NCBI GenBank assembly: GCA_021818925.1
Contig: JAKASU010000001.1
Span: 522,911 to 586,910, forward strand
Length of the DNA: 64,000 nucleotides
Reading direction: 5' to 3'
Source: Microcaldota archaeon
Lineage (GTDB): Archaea > Micrarchaeota > Micrarchaeia > Micrarchaeales > CABMGC01
Position 1 is the stretch's first letter, and the number at the start of each line of letters is the position of its first letter. This document shows positions 44,433-55,694 of this stretch, piece by piece. The position numbers and the translations under genes are program-made. The notes beneath the pieces are model-generated. The model was not told the origin of the DNA. It did no database searches and was given only the letters and a program-made list of their open reading frames with translations.

Positions 44433-44618
44433 TTATACAGGCCTCTTCCTCACAATTCCGTGAACGACGTCAACATCAACCTTCTGTTCTTTACGCAGGT
44501 TCTTGATTATGGTCTCCCTTGAGAGGCCCGTGTCTCTTTGCATCCATGCTATACTTGTCTCCTCGTTGTACGAAAGCGCGTCTACCGCCCTCTTTAATTT
44601 GTCACCGTTGTCTGCCAT
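44433..44618 (-). CDS. Small HTH-like hypothetical protein
   Basis: MADNGDKLKRAVDALSYNEETSIAWMQRDTGLSRETIIKNLRKEQKVDVDVVHGIVRKRPV. Confidence 0.6.
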   Translation of the reverse strand: MADNGDKLKRAVDALSYNEETSIAWMQRDTGLSRETIIKNLRKEQKVDVDVVHGIVRKRPV

Positions 44619-44766
44619 AGCACCACAGCTAATAATATGCGTTTCCTTATATATAAAGGGTTTCTTATTTTGCATAATACAGACAAAGTCCTGTTATTTT
44701 GCTACTTTACCCTCTTCTGTCGCCAATATGTATTATGCATCTCCTGATATTTAAACAATTCGAGAG

Positions 44767-44841
44767 CGGGCTCGGTGGGATTTGAACCCACGACTTGCTG
44801 GTTAAGAGCCAGCCACTCTGACCAATCTGAGTTACGAGCCC
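44767..44841 (-). tRNA. tRNA-Lys (CTT)
   Basis: GGGCTCG...CGAGCCC acceptor, anticodon stem-loop GCTGG-CTCTTAA-CCAGC, T-arm GTGGGTTCAAATCCCAC. Confidence 0.94.
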
Positions 44842-44851
44842 AAAATAGGGG

Positions 44852-46189
44852 TCACTTGACCCTTGCCCTTACAAACTTCTCTATTAAAGAATCAAATTCC
44901 TTTCCATGTGGGCGTATCTCATAGGAAACCTGGACTATCGGCTTGTTGGAGTTTATGATGTTCCTTAGGTTGGTCGGCGTTGCCGAAAGGACGATGTCAC
45001 AGTCGGCCTTGTTGACCGTGGCCTCGAGGTCACGTATCTGTTTTGCGCTGTAGCCCATGGCTGGGAGCTCCTTGTCAAGGGCCGGGTACTTGGCAAATGT
45101 GTCTTTTATCGTGCCCGTTGCGTATCTCTTGGCATCGGCCACCCTCGACACTCCGTACTTCTTGGCTGCCACGGTGGCCGCTCCGAATCTCATGTTTCCA
45201 TGGGTTATTGTAGGGCCGTCCTCAACAAGCAACGCGCTGCTGCCCTTAACCAGAGATGGATTGTCCACGCTGACCGCAGAGTCCGCAAGGATCATCTTCG
45301 CCTTGCCATTTATCCTTTCAAGGTTGCGCTTGACCGTGGTGATCTCATCAGCGCTCGCCGAGTTCACCTTGTTTACCAGCAGCACGTCTGCTGCTCTCGC
45401 ACACACCTCTCCAGGATAGTAGGAAACCTCGTTTCCAGCCCGCAGCGGGTCAACAACAGTTATCATGAGGTCCGGCTTGATGAATGGCATGTCGTTGTTT
45501 CCGCCGTCCCAGATCACAAGATCCGCCTCCTTCTCCGCCTTTCTCAGTATCCTCTCGTAGTCGACCCCGGAATAAACGATAAATCCGTTCTTTATGTGCG
45601 GCTCGTAGTCTTCCCTCTCCTCTATAGTGGTCTTGTACTTCACCAGGTCTTTTAGCGTAGCAAACCTCTGCACAGCCTGCTCCTTCAGGTCGCCGTACGG
45701 CATAGGGTGCCTTATTATTACGGTCCTTACCCCGTTATCGCGCAACAGCCGCGAAACGTACCTTGTGGTGGGGCTCTTTCCCGAACCCGTCCTTACCGCG
45801 CATATGGCGATGACCGGTTTTGTCGACCTTAGCATCTGCGCTTCCGGATTGAAGAGCACAAAGTCGGCCCCGCACGCGTTCACCAAGCTGCTCTTCTCCA
45901 TGACGGTCTGGTACGGGAGGTCGCTGTAGGCAAGCGAGCACGCATCTGCCTTCAGCCTCTTTATCAGCCGTGGCAGCTCGGCCTCGTCATAGATCTTTAT
46001 GCCCTTCGGATACAGTTTCCCGCTCAGCTCCTTCGGATATACCCTGTTTGCTATGAACGGTATCTGCGTTGCGGTAAAAGCCACGACCTCATACGAAGGG
46101 TTGTCCCTAAATAATGTGTTGAACTGGTGGAAGTCCCTTCCCGCGGCCCCCATTATGATAATTCTCTCCCTTTTCAAATACTCCTCCAA
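44852..46189 (-). CDS. Cyclic 2,3-diphosphoglycerate synthase family GTPase
   Basis: RIIIMGAAGRDFHQFNTLFRDNPSYEVVAFTATQIPFIANRVYP, RTGSGKSPTTRYVSRLL. Confidence 0.92.
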   Translation of the reverse strand: MEEYLKRERIIIMGAAGRDFHQFNTLFRDNPSYEVVAFTATQIPFIANRVYPKELSGKLYPKGIKIYDEAELPRLIKRLKADACSLAYSDLPYQTVMEKSSLVNACGADFVLFNPEAQMLRSTKPVIAICAVRTGSGKSPTTRYVSRLLRDNGVRTVIIRHPMPYGDLKEQAVQRFATLKDLVKYKTTIEEREDYEPHIKNGFIVYSGVDYERILRKAEKEADLVIWDGGNNDMPFIKPDLMITVVDPLRAGNEVSYYPGEVCARAADVLLVNKVNSASADEITTVKRNLERINGKAKMILADSAVSVDNPSLVKGSSALLVEDGPTITHGNMRFGAATVAAKKYGVSRVADAKRYATGTIKDTFAKYPALDKELPAMGYSAKQIRDLEATVNKADCDIVLSATPTNLRNIINSNKPIVQVSYEIRPHGKEFDSLIEKFVRARVK

Positions 46190-46344
46190 TCAGATTGGCA
46201 CACGAAAATATAATACCTTTTAGGGGGTTCGTTTCAGCGCAAAGGAACGGCATTTTACGAGGACAATTTTTCGACGACAAAACGCCCCCAGAAGCTTTAT
46301 ATTGCTTAAACAGCCATTACACTAACAGGGTGCCAGTCGATTTC

Positions 46345-48249
46345 ATGCAGGAAGAAGCAGATGAGTATAACGCATCAAAGATAATTGTGCTTCAGGGGCC
46401 GCAGGGGATAAGGAAAAGGCCCGCGATGTACATAGGTAGCACCAGCAGCGCCGGATCGCTGCATCTTCTATTCGAGGTGCTCGACAACGCGGTTGATGAA
46501 GCCCTCGCGGGCTACGCAAAAAACATAAGCATACATCTCACTCAGGACGAAACTGGCGACATCGCGGAGGTTTCTGACGACGGGAGGGGCATACCTGTTG
46601 ACGTAATGCCCAAGTTCAACAAGAGCGCGTTGGAGGTGATAATGACCACGCTGCACAAAGGAGCCAAGTTCAACAACGACACGTACAAGATATCTGGAGG
46701 GCTGCACGGCGTAGGGCTCACAGTCGTAAACGCACTTTCAGAATTCACCAACGTATACGTGGCGAAGGACGGCAAAAGCTACAAGCAGGCGTTTTCCAGG
46801 GGTGCACCAACAACAGATCTTGAGTTGCTGGGCGAGACGCAAGCGAACGGTACAACTGTCAGGTTCAAGCCAGACCCTGAGATATTCCCCGCGCCGAGGT
46901 TCGACTCGGCGCAGCTCAAGGACAGGCTCAGGTACCTAAGTTTCCTCAACCCCAGGCTCAAGATAAAGCTCACGGACGACAGGTTCAGCTCGCACGAGGA
47001 AGAGACCTTCTTCTCAGAAAAGGGCATGGAGGACTTTCTTAGATACATAAACAGGGAGCAACAGAGCGTCACCAACATAATACATGAGAGGAGGCAGGAG
47101 AACGGAATGGTCGTCGAGTTCGCACTGCAGTACGTCAACTCTTATGACGAGAGGCTTGAGGCGTTTGTCAACAACATAAGGACGGCGGAGGGCGGCACCC
47201 ACGTAATCGGCTTCCACTCCGGGCTTTCAAGGGCGATCGTCAACTACCTCTCAAAGAACAGCAAGAACGGCGTCAAGGTCACTGGAGACGATGTAAGAGA
47301 GGGCCTCGTGGCCATACTCAGCGTTCTCATGCCCAACCCAGAATTTGAGGGCCAGACAAAGGAAAAGCTGGGCAACTCTGTGGTAAAGAGCATAGTAGAG
47401 TCAACGGTATACTCTTTCCTGTCAAGGTACTTTGAGGAGCATCCCGCAGAAGCAAGGAGCGTCACAGAGAAGGCGATAGGTGCCATGAACGCGAGGGAGA
47501 GCGCTAGGCGTGCCAGGGAGCTTGCCAGGAAGAAGAACATATTCGAGAGCGCCGTGCTGCCTGGGAAACTTGCTGACTGCATAGAGGACGATCCTGAAAG
47601 GACCGAGCTGTTCATTGTTGAGGGGAAGAGCGCAGGCGGTTCGAGCAAGGAGGGCAGGGACAAGCAGATTCAGGCCATACTGCCGCTCAGGGGCAAGATA
47701 TTGAACGTCGAGAAGGCCAGCGAGGAGAAAATCTTTGACAGTGCTGAGCTAAACGTGCTCGTAACGGCGCTGGGCACCGGGATAAGGGAGACTTTCAACC
47801 CGGAGAAGACGAGGTACAAGAAGATAGTAATAATGAGCGACGCCGACGTTGATGGCGAGCACATACGCACTCTGCTGCTCACCTTCTTCTACCGCTACAT
47901 GAAGAAACTGATAGAAAGTGGTTACGTCTACATAGCACAGCCTCCGCTCTACAAGGTCACCTCTGGCAAATCGGTCAACTACTGCTACACGGACGAGGAG
48001 CTTGAGGAAAGAAGGAAGGAGTACGACGGGAAGATGGACGTGCAGAGGTACAAGGGCCTCGGAGAGATGAACGCTGAGCAGCTCTGGGACACAACCATGA
48101 ATCCCTCAAACAGGATATTGAAGAGAGTAGCCATATCAGATGCGGAACGCGCGAACAGCCTGTTCGCAATCTTGATGGGTGTTGATGTGCACAAGAGGAG
48201 GAAATTCCTCGAGGAACACTCAGGGGATGTGAAGTTTCTGGACGTATAG
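46345..48249 (+). CDS. gyrB: DNA gyrase subunit B
   Basis: GPQGIRKRPAMYIGST...EVLDNAVDEALAGY...EGKSAGGSSKEGRDKQIQAILPLRGKILNVEKA; start placed after the TATA-like gctttatattgctt. Confidence 0.96.
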   Translation: MQEEADEYNASKIIVLQGPQGIRKRPAMYIGSTSSAGSLHLLFEVLDNAVDEALAGYAKNISIHLTQDETGDIAEVSDDGRGIPVDVMPKFNKSALEVIMTTLHKGAKFNNDTYKISGGLHGVGLTVVNALSEFTNVYVAKDGKSYKQAFSRGAPTTDLELLGETQANGTTVRFKPDPEIFPAPRFDSAQLKDRLRYLSFLNPRLKIKLTDDRFSSHEEETFFSEKGMEDFLRYINREQQSVTNIIHERRQENGMVVEFALQYVNSYDERLEAFVNNIRTAEGGTHVIGFHSGLSRAIVNYLSKNSKNGVKVTGDDVREGLVAILSVLMPNPEFEGQTKEKLGNSVVKSIVESTVYSFLSRYFEEHPAEARSVTEKAIGAMNARESARRARELARKKNIFESAVLPGKLADCIEDDPERTELFIVEGKSAGGSSKEGRDKQIQAILPLRGKILNVEKASEEKIFDSAELNVLVTALGTGIRETFNPEKTRYKKIVIMSDADVDGEHIRTLLLTFFYRYMKKLIESGYVYIAQPPLYKVTSGKSVNYCYTDEELEERRKEYDGKMDVQRYKGLGEMNAEQLWDTTMNPSNRILKRVAISDAERANSLFAILMGVDVHKRRKFLEEHSGDVKFLDV

Positions 48250-48256
48250 TGGTTTT

Positions 48257-50677
48257 TTGGCCGAGACGAAGAACGTTGTGCTTGAGGAGGAGCTGCAGAC
48301 CAGCTTCCTTGATTACGCCATGAGCGTGATCATAGACAGGGCTATACCCGACGCAAGGGACGGCGTCAAGCCGGTGCAGAGGAGGATCCTCTACGCGATG
48401 TACAAGATCAACAACACCCACGATAGGCCCACGAAGAAGAGCGCCACCGTCGTCGGCGAGGTGATCGGTCACTTCCACCCGCACGGAGACATACCGATCT
48501 ACGATGCGTTGGTGCACATGGCACAGCCGTTCGCGATGAACCACACGCTCGTGGAGGGACAGGGCAACTTTGGCTCTATAGACGGCGATCCTCCCGCGGC
48601 AATGCGTTATACGGAGGTGCGGCTCGCCAAGATAGCCGAAGACGTGCTTGCAGATCTTGACAAGGAGACTGTCAACTTCCTCCCCAATTTCGACAACACG
48701 GAAAAAGAACCAGAGATGCTGCCAACAAGGATCCCGAACCTCCTTGTGAATGGCGCGGCCGGGATAGCTGTAGGGGTTGCCACAAGCATACCTCCGCATA
48801 ACCTTTCCGAGGTGTGCGATGCCGTGCTTTATGTGCTTGGGCACAAGGAGGCCACAGTAGAAGAAGTGCTAGGAATAATCAAGGGTCCGGACTTCCCTAC
48901 AGGCGGGATAGCAATAATGAGCCAGAACTCAATAAACGGCTATAAATACGGAAGAGGCCAGCTGACAGTGCGCGGTAAGGCAGAGATAGACACGGAGAAG
49001 GGCAGGATAAGCATAACCGAGATCCCATACAACGTGAACAAGGCGTCGTTTGTTGAGAACGTGGCGAACCTCGCGCGAGACAGAAGGATAATCGGCATAA
49101 GGGATATACGCGATGAGAGTGACAGGAACGGCATCAGAATAGTCATGGAACTCACGAGAGACGCTAACGCAGACCAGATACTGAACCAGCTATACAAGCA
49201 CACGCAGCTCGAGACAACCATGCCCATCATAAGCCTGGCCGTTACCGGCAAGATACTCAAGAGCTTCAGCATAACTCAGCTTCTCACCGTTTTCATCAAC
49301 TACAGGAGGGAGATAGTCACAAAGAGAAGCCAATTTGAGCTCAAGGTTGCCAAGGACAGGCTGCACTTGGTGGAGGGCCTGCAGATAGCCGTTGCCCAGA
49401 TTGACCGTGTTGTCAAGACCATAAGGGACAGCAAGGAGGTCAGCGAGGCACGCTCCATGCTCATGGCCCACTATCAACTCTCAGAAAAACAGGCGAACGC
49501 CATCCTTGATATGAGGCTTAGCAGGCTCACGCAGCTGGAAAGCAGGACGCTGGACAATGAGGCCAAAGACCTGAACGAGAGAATACAGTATTATACTGGA
49601 GTGCTGGCAGACCCGACAAAGATAGATGAGATAATCAAGACAGAAACGGCAGAGATAAAGAAGAAGTATGGGAGGCCGAGGAAGACAGAGATACTCCAGA
49701 TGGATGAGGAACTCGAGATACAGGACGAAGACATGATAAGCAACGATGAAGTCAGCGTGATACTCACCAATTCTGGCTACGTGAAAAGGATAGGTATAGG
49801 AAGCTACAGGGAACAGGAGAGGGGAGGGAAGGGCATAATCGCAATGAACCTAAAGGATGGCGATTTTGTCAAGCACATTATCACGCCTCGCAACAAGGAT
49901 TACATCCTCTTCGTTTCCAACAAGGGACGCATGTACTGGCTCAAGGCCTACAACATACCAGAAGGAGGCAGGTACTCCGAAGGCAGGTCCATAGCGAACC
50001 TGCTCAACCTGCAGGGTGAGAACATAGTGACCATGTTCAAGATCAATGACTTCGAAAAATCGAGTATAGTCTTCCTCACCGTCAAAGGGCTTGTTAAGAA
50101 ATCTGACGCAGCGCTGTTCTCAAGGCCCAGATCCACAGGAGTGAGAGCTATCTCGCTTAACGAAGGCGACGAGATAGCAGATGTTATAGTGCTTAAGGAC
50201 CACAAGTACCTTGTCATTTCGACGAAGAACGGCAAATCGATAAGGTTTGAGGAGAACGATGCGAGGTCGATGGGGAGATCTGCGGCAGGTGTCCACGGCA
50301 TCAGACTTCATGACGGCGACACAGCGAAGAACCTCATTGCCGCAAACGACGAAGGCAGCATACTCACAGTTTCCGAGAAAGGCTACGGAAAGATAACCGA
50401 GATATCGGAATACAGGATGCAAGGCAGGGGAGGCGGCGGCGTGATGAACCTGAAGGTAAACGACAAAACCGGCCCTGTAGCAAAGTCCCTCTTCCTAAAC
50501 AAAGAGACGAAGCTTTTGCTGATAACTTCCAAGGGTGTTAGCATAATGATACCCATAGCGTCGATTAGGGTTACTGGCAGGGCAGCAAGCGGAGTCAGGT
50601 TGATGCGTGTAGAGCCGGGAGCAAAGGTTATAGACGCCAAGCTGATGAGCGACGCTAACGTTTCCATAGGAAATTAA
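48257..50677 (+). CDS. gyrA: DNA gyrase subunit A
   Basis: [33 protein letters not shown]...[29 protein letters not shown]. Confidence 0.97.
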   Translation: MAETKNVVLEEELQTSFLDYAMSVIIDRAIPDARDGVKPVQRRILYAMYKINNTHDRPTKKSATVVGEVIGHFHPHGDIPIYDALVHMAQPFAMNHTLVEGQGNFGSIDGDPPAAMRYTEVRLAKIAEDVLADLDKETVNFLPNFDNTEKEPEMLPTRIPNLLVNGAAGIAVGVATSIPPHNLSEVCDAVLYVLGHKEATVEEVLGIIKGPDFPTGGIAIMSQNSINGYKYGRGQLTVRGKAEIDTEKGRISITEIPYNVNKASFVENVANLARDRRIIGIRDIRDESDRNGIRIVMELTRDANADQILNQLYKHTQLETTMPIISLAVTGKILKSFSITQLLTVFINYRREIVTKRSQFELKVAKDRLHLVEGLQIAVAQIDRVVKTIRDSKEVSEARSMLMAHYQLSEKQANAILDMRLSRLTQLESRTLDNEAKDLNERIQYYTGVLADPTKIDEIIKTETAEIKKKYGRPRKTEILQMDEELEIQDEDMISNDEVSVILTNSGYVKRIGIGSYREQERGGKGIIAMNLKDGDFVKHIITPRNKDYILFVSNKGRMYWLKAYNIPEGGRYSEGRSIANLLNLQGENIVTMFKINDFEKSSIVFLTVKGLVKKSDAALFSRPRSTGVRAISLNEGDEIADVIVLKDHKYLVISTKNGKSIRFEENDARSMGRSAAGVHGIRLHDGDTAKNLIAANDEGSILTVSEKGYGKITEISEYRMQGRGGGGVMNLKVNDKTGPVAKSLFLNKETKLLLITSKGVSIMIPIASIRVTGRAASGVRLMRVEPGAKVIDAKLMSDANVSIGN

Positions 50678-50715
50678 TAAAAACAAGGAAGAGTAAGTCG
50701 TTCTTTGATGTTGAA

Positions 50716-51327
50716 ATGAATATGAAATGGGTCATGAAGAATGCGAGAAAACAAGCGCATCCTAATCCGACAAGCGTGCCTGGATACAAATCAGGACTAG
50801 CCATCGAAACAGAAGAAGCTATAAAACAGCTTGGAGTGCCTTACGACACTGAAAAACCAGTATTTGACCTTGAGTTCGCAAACGGTGAGACGCACACGTT
50901 CACCCCTGATTTCTTATTGAAGGTGTCCGCAGACGTGATAGGCAGGCAGATGCTTGTCGAATGCCATGGGTCGCAATATTTCGACAAGGCGTTCCTCAAC
51001 AAGCTAAAGACATTCATGCAGTCACAGCATCACAAGAACTATTTTCTTGTAGTTGTAACAAACCACGCCTTCCTCTCTTACGTAAGGGCCAACATGGACT
51101 CTCTTAAGCTTTCGGAAAAGGACATATCCGACCGTTTCATCCTAATTGGAACTAAAGACATGTCGGACACCAGAGGGGAAAGAATCGCAGCGCTGAGCAA
51201 AACTCTTAAGATGCAGATAAGGCGCGGCGAAACCTTCTCGAGCTTCTGGGCTCTTCTAGAGCGGGACGGAGCAGGAACTACTTCCAGTACTTCTTCGTCC
51301 TTACAAAATTCTTCTGCGCGTCTATGA
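50716..51327 (+). CDS. Putative PD-(D/E)XK-like nuclease-fold protein
   Basis: HTFTPDFLLKVSADVIGRQMLVECHGSQYFDK resembles restriction-endonuclease-like D...ExH cores. Confidence 0.55.
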   Translation: MNMKWVMKNARKQAHPNPTSVPGYKSGLAIETEEAIKQLGVPYDTEKPVFDLEFANGETHTFTPDFLLKVSADVIGRQMLVECHGSQYFDKAFLNKLKTFMQSQHHKNYFLVVVTNHAFLSYVRANMDSLKLSEKDISDRFILIGTKDMSDTRGERIAALSKTLKMQIRRGETFSSFWALLERDGAGTTSSTSSSLQNSSARL

Positions 51328-54058
51328 GGTCTATCAAGAACTGCTTGTTGCTCTTCCTAAGCAGCTTAAGCACCCGCGCCGCGGTCGATGCTCCCACACC
51401 GTAAACCGAAAGCGCTGCGACAGCCTTGCTTCCGTACGCTCCCACAAGCCCAGCTTCACGGATAGCTTCGCTGTAGCTCTTTCGATCCGCTGAGTCTAAA
51501 CTTTTGTCACCTATCTTCTTTCTCACCGCAGTGCTTTTGCCCTCGCTGCTCACACACACCATCGGGCTTTTGCACCGAGGGCATTGTATCTTCTCCTCTG
51601 TCTGCACCAAAATTTGCTTCTGGAACTCAAGCCCGCAATAGGTGCAAAGCAAATCAGTCTTCTTTTGGTTTATCCTTTGCTCAAGCTCGTTTATGTCAGC
51701 TTCAGAAGGCAGCACAGGCAGCAGAAGTTCTTTGTAGTTGTATGTTGCGCGCATTATCTCTTCGGCTAGTGGCGAAGCCGCGCCCTCGAAGACCTCCAAC
51801 CGCGTGGTTCCCTTTCGCAGCCCTTCTACAAATGAGACAGCTGCATCTATGTCGAAGTAGTTTTTCCTCAGGTCGCGCAATGTTTCCTGCGCTATCGGCG
51901 AGTCCTTGTAGAACCTGACGAGCCTGTCTGCGTTGCTCTTTGTTATCGTCGCTTTCTTTTCAACTATCCCAAATAGCTTGCATATCTGAACAAACTTATA
52001 CCTGAACAGGTCAGTGTTAACTATAAAGCTGCCGCTGCTGACGATGTCGTCGATCTTGTAGGTTTTTATTGTGTCAAATATTCTTTTTGTCGCAGGCCGT
52101 CTCTTCGCGCCGGTAAAATCTATTATCAGGGCATACGGAGTGGCTCGCACCGACACCCTGCCTCCACCCGCCTGGGTAGCAACGTATCCCACAATCCTTC
52201 CGATGAACTCGTTGGCCAGCTTGCCGAGCGCCATATGCACCACCGCGTAACCCTCCAGTTCCTCTATCGCAAGTAAGTCATCTGCTGGGACAAAACACTT
52301 CTTCTGCGACTCGATGAACTTTTCAACAGAGTTTGCAGTTTGCTTGTCTATGACCTCGGATTCTTGATGCAGGCCCTGTTTAAGCATGGAATAAACCCCG
52401 CGTGCAGTAGCTTCTGATACGGGTATGTCTTCTCCCTCCCAGTCAGGTATCGCGGCCTCGAACTCCTCGCTCTGCTCAACAAAGATAACATTCTTCTCGA
52501 TGCTCACCACTTTCCACGGCAGACCCTTTGTTATGAAAGTGGCGCCCTCTTCAAGGTAATTTGTCGCGAATTGCTCGTCGACGGTTGATATCACCCTGTT
52601 ACCAACGGTGCTTTTAACTACGAACCTGAGCGTGTCTGGTATGACGCTTATGTTGGAGAAGAAGTATGTTCTAGACCGGTATCCTATGCTTGCAAACTTG
52701 TCCTTCGCTCTTATCAGTTTCTCTGCGTCAAGAAACTCGATTATTTTGTCAAAAACATTCCTCTCAAGCTTCGCGTATGACGCCGAACGCTTTGCTATCT
52801 CGAAGATCTTTGAAATCTCTACCTTCTTGTGCTCAAGAACGATTGCGCATATCTGGTTTGCAAGCACATCAAGCGCGTTTTCCTCTATGAGATATCTTTC
52901 TATTCTGCCCTCCCTCATCTGCCTGACTATCGAAAGCGATTCCAGGATCTCTATGTTGTTCGCAACAATCATTCTCCCATAGGACACTTCTTTTTCCCTA
53001 TGACCGCCCCTTCCTACTCTCTGCACCAGCCTTACAACCTGCCTAGGCGAACCGTACTGCACAACGAGGTTTATCGAACCTATGTCTATCCCTAGCTCCA
53101 AAGAGCTTGTTGCTATTATGCTCTTGACCTTGCCGTCCTTAAACTCGTTTTCGACCTTTATCCTCTCCTCCTTATCCAACGAACTGTGATGTACGCCTAT
53201 GCCCCCAAACGGCTCAATCCTGTTGAAATAGACAAGCTTGCTACCAAGCGATTCCACAACCTGCCTCGTGTTTGCGAAGATCAGCGTCGAGGACGAGGCC
53301 CTAATCAGAGCAGTTATGCGTTCTATCCTTGCAAGCGTCTGCGTATCAAGGCCGAACTTCTGCCCGAATTCCGAATAATCCTTTTCAGGCTGCTGCGGCA
53401 TCTCCACCGTCACTTCGATGCGCTTCTCTCCTTTTGCATCTACGAGCATGCAATCCCTTCCGTTGCACAGGAACCTTTTCGCCTCCTCTGAGTTGCCCAG
53501 CGTGGCGCTTATACCTATTCTCTGGTAGCCCTTTGCCAGCTCCTCAAGGCGCTCCAGCGCAACCCCAAGCTGCGCTCCTCTCTTGTTAGCATAAAGCTCG
53601 TGCAGCTCATCTATGACGATTGCCCTGATGTTTGCCAGTGCGTTCCTAAGTCTTGGAGAGAGGAAGAGATTCTGCAGCGTTTCGGGGGTGGTTATCAGCA
53701 CCTGCGGTGGCGAAGCCGCCTGCAGCTGCCTCTCTTTTGTCGGAGTATCTCCGTGCCTTACTGATATGCTCACGTTCAGTTCTTTCGCAAGAACCTCGAG
53801 CCTTTTCATGAGGTCCCTATTGAGCGCCCTCAAAGGGGTTATGTATATGAGCCATATCCCCTTTGCCTCTTTTTCGTTTACAAGTCTTTTGAACAGCGGA
53901 AGTATCGCCGCTTCTGTCTTACCGCTCCCGGTCGGGGCGGTGATTACGCAGTTCTCACCATTCTCCACGTGCTCGAACGCGGCCTTCTGTACGTCTGTGA
54001 AGCTTCCAAATCGCCTCAAGAAGATATCGTACGGATCTGCAACCATATCCTTAGCCAA
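51278..54058 (-). CDS. Lhr-type ATP-dependent helicase with C-terminal Zn motif and HhH-like end
   Basis: APTGSGKTEAAILPLF, VIDELHELYANKRGAQLGVALERLEEL, VQRVGRGGHR, CTYCGLEFQ...CPRCKSPMVC. Confidence 0.93.
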   Translation of the reverse strand: MAKDMVADPYDIFLRRFGSFTDVQKAAFEHVENGENCVITAPTGSGKTEAAILPLFKRLVNEKEAKGIWLIYITPLRALNRDLMKRLEVLAKELNVSISVRHGDTPTKERQLQAASPPQVLITTPETLQNLFLSPRLRNALANIRAIVIDELHELYANKRGAQLGVALERLEELAKGYQRIGISATLGNSEEAKRFLCNGRDCMLVDAKGEKRIEVTVEMPQQPEKDYSEFGQKFGLDTQTLARIERITALIRASSSTLIFANTRQVVESLGSKLVYFNRIEPFGGIGVHHSSLDKEERIKVENEFKDGKVKSIIATSSLELGIDIGSINLVVQYGSPRQVVRLVQRVGRGGHREKEVSYGRMIVANNIEILESLSIVRQMREGRIERYLIEENALDVLANQICAIVLEHKKVEISKIFEIAKRSASYAKLERNVFDKIIEFLDAEKLIRAKDKFASIGYRSRTYFFSNISVIPDTLRFVVKSTVGNRVISTVDEQFATNYLEEGATFITKGLPWKVVSIEKNVIFVEQSEEFEAAIPDWEGEDIPVSEATARGVYSMLKQGLHQESEVIDKQTANSVEKFIESQKKCFVPADDLLAIEELEGYAVVHMALGKLANEFIGRIVGYVATQAGGGRVSVRATPYALIIDFTGAKRRPATKRIFDTIKTYKIDDIVSSGSFIVNTDLFRYKFVQICKLFGIVEKKATITKSNADRLVRFYKDSPIAQETLRDLRKNYFDIDAAVSFVEGLRKGTTRLEVFEGAASPLAEEIMRATYNYKELLLPVLPSEADINELEQRINQKKTDLLCTYCGLEFQKQILVQTEEKIQCPRCKSPMVCVSSEGKSTAVRKKIGDKSLDSADRKSYSEAIREAGLVGAYGSKAVAALSVYGVGASTAARVLKLLRKSNKQFLIDLIDAQKNFVRTKKYWK

Positions 54059-55694
54059 AAGGCACGAACGCGCTGCCCACGACTACCTGCGTCGAATTGG
54101 AGACTGTATAGTTGACCGCGATTCCAAGGTGCAGATTGATCGACAGCCCGTTTATTGGCGAGGTGACGTTGTAGCACGGGGTGCTTATCCCTGTACTTCC
54201 TCCAGGCACGAGAGTCTGGTTAAGAGGAGTGCTGTACACTCCGGCTGTCTGATAGCATCTAACGCTGTTCAACCTCGCGCTCTGATCAAGCTTGTTTATT
54301 AGCGTGAAACTGGCTTTGCCGTTGCCGTACTGCAGGTTGCTGCAGCCAAATGTGTCGTTGAACTCGCACGAGTTCACCAGAGCAGAAGTGAAGGTCAGGG
54401 GAGCGCCTGTGGCGTTTATCTTCTGTAGTACTGCAGCCGCACTACCTACTTGCGAAAGAGTGAACGAAGCGTTTACGAGCGAGAAAGCGGTGAGGTTGTA
54501 TGGACCCTTGTATGCTGTAGTGCGTATTAGAGATATGGCGCCTATTTTCCCTGACTTTGGCAATATGTATGTGCTGCAGAACGACGTGCCATTGAGCGTG
54601 CTTATGACACCGTAGCAGGTTGTGTTTCTCGGACCGCTCGTGTTAGATATGGTGTCGTAGATGAACGACGAATTTGAAATAAGATATACGCCCGCAAGGA
54701 AGTCGCCTTCCTCGCCGTGAGAGCTGTAGCTGCCCAAAACACTCGCGTTCGTTATGGAAAGCCCACTCAGGAACATTTTGCTAAAAACGGCGGGCTGAGA
54801 AGCGTTGGCGCCCAGGCTGCTCTCGTTCATTATTGCGTAGCATGCCTGCGAATAGTTCTGTTCTGCAAGGATCTTTAGCCACCCGCCAGAGTACCAGCCA
54901 CAGAACGTTGTGTCGTTGAGCATCTTGATGAAGGTAGCCTCGCCCATTTTTGTGCTTACGTTAGTTGTGCTGAGCGAAGATCCCACTGTCGCAGCAGAGA
55001 ATATGCTTGGAGAAAGATAGCCTTTCACCCATATTGAATACACGTCGGAGTTGTTGGGGTACGTTGCCTCTGCAAGCGTCACGTTCTTGATGTAGTAAGA
55101 AGTGAGGTTAAGGATCGGCTTGAGGAAGGTATCAATCTGCCCGTTGCCCGTGAGCCTGAAAAGGCCGACGTTGTATTGGTCGAAGAGATATGTGCCAAGC
55201 AGTAGCCCACCGTTTGTAAGCGACGCGTTCCTGAAGCTCATGATTCCGTTGCTCGGCAGCATCGACGCTGGTGAAGCGGCCTGAGCCGCAAAAACCCTTA
55301 TGGAAGTGCTCACAAGCGTCTTTGATCTGTCCGCAATGTTGTAGAGCTTGCCTGGATCTGCCACCACGCTTATGTTGTAGCTTCCTTCAGCGGTCGGAGA
55401 GTAGTTGTATGCTATCGTTGTCTTTTTGCCTGACGGCAGCGTTACTTTGTATAGCGTCGAGAGGTTACCGTTGACAAGCACGCCTATGCTCAGGTTGCTC
55501 ACTGCGCTGCTGCCGTTGTTGAACACGTTTATCTGGAACGCGGCCTTCTGATACGGATAGAAATGCGAGGTTGGGCCTCCATTTATACCAAGAGCAACGC
55601 TTATCTGCGGCTGCCAGAAGTACCTGAAGTACAGCGCCACTCCTACAATCGCTATTATGATTACGGCCCACAAGTAGATCTCGTTCTTCATCAA
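54051..55694 (-). CDS. Membrane-anchored, Ser/Thr/Asn-rich surface protein
   Basis: N-terminal TM (YLWAVIIIAIVGVALYFRYFW) followed by Asn/Ser/Thr-rich extracellular-like region with CARDB-like start. Confidence 0.65.
   Translation of the reverse strand: MMKNEIYLWAVIIIAIVGVALYFRYFWQPQISVALGINGGPTSHFYPYQKAAFQINVFNNGSSAVSNLSIGVLVNGNLSTLYKVTLPSGKKTTIAYNYSPTAEGSYNISVVADPGKLYNIADRSKTLVSTSIRVFAAQAASPASMLPSNGIMSFRNASLTNGGLLLGTYLFDQYNVGLFRLTGNGQIDTFLKPILNLTSYYIKNVTLAEATYPNNSDVYSIWVKGYLSPSIFSAATVGSSLSTTNVSTKMGEATFIKMLNDTTFCGWYSGGWLKILAEQNYSQACYAIMNESSLGANASQPAVFSKMFLSGLSITNASVLGSYSSHGEEGDFLAGVYLISNSSFIYDTISNTSGPRNTTCYGVISTLNGTSFCSTYILPKSGKIGAISLIRTTAYKGPYNLTAFSLVNASFTLSQVGSAAAVLQKINATGAPLTFTSALVNSCEFNDTFGCSNLQYGNGKASFTLINKLDQSARLNSVRCYQTAGVYSTPLNQTLVPGGSTGISTPCYNVTSPINGLSINLHLGIAVNYTVSNSTQVVVGSAFVPFG

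Noticed and set aside
46195-46344. 50-aa N-terminal extension of GyrB in the ORF track
   Set aside because: Contains the likely TATA element (gctttatattgctt) and lacks GyrB homology; start placed at 46345.
47975-48844. 289-aa ORF on - strand
   Set aside because: Antisense shadow of gyrB/gyrA; no plausible protein features.
53613-54302. 229-aa ORF on + strand
   Set aside because: Antisense to Lhr and surface-protein genes.
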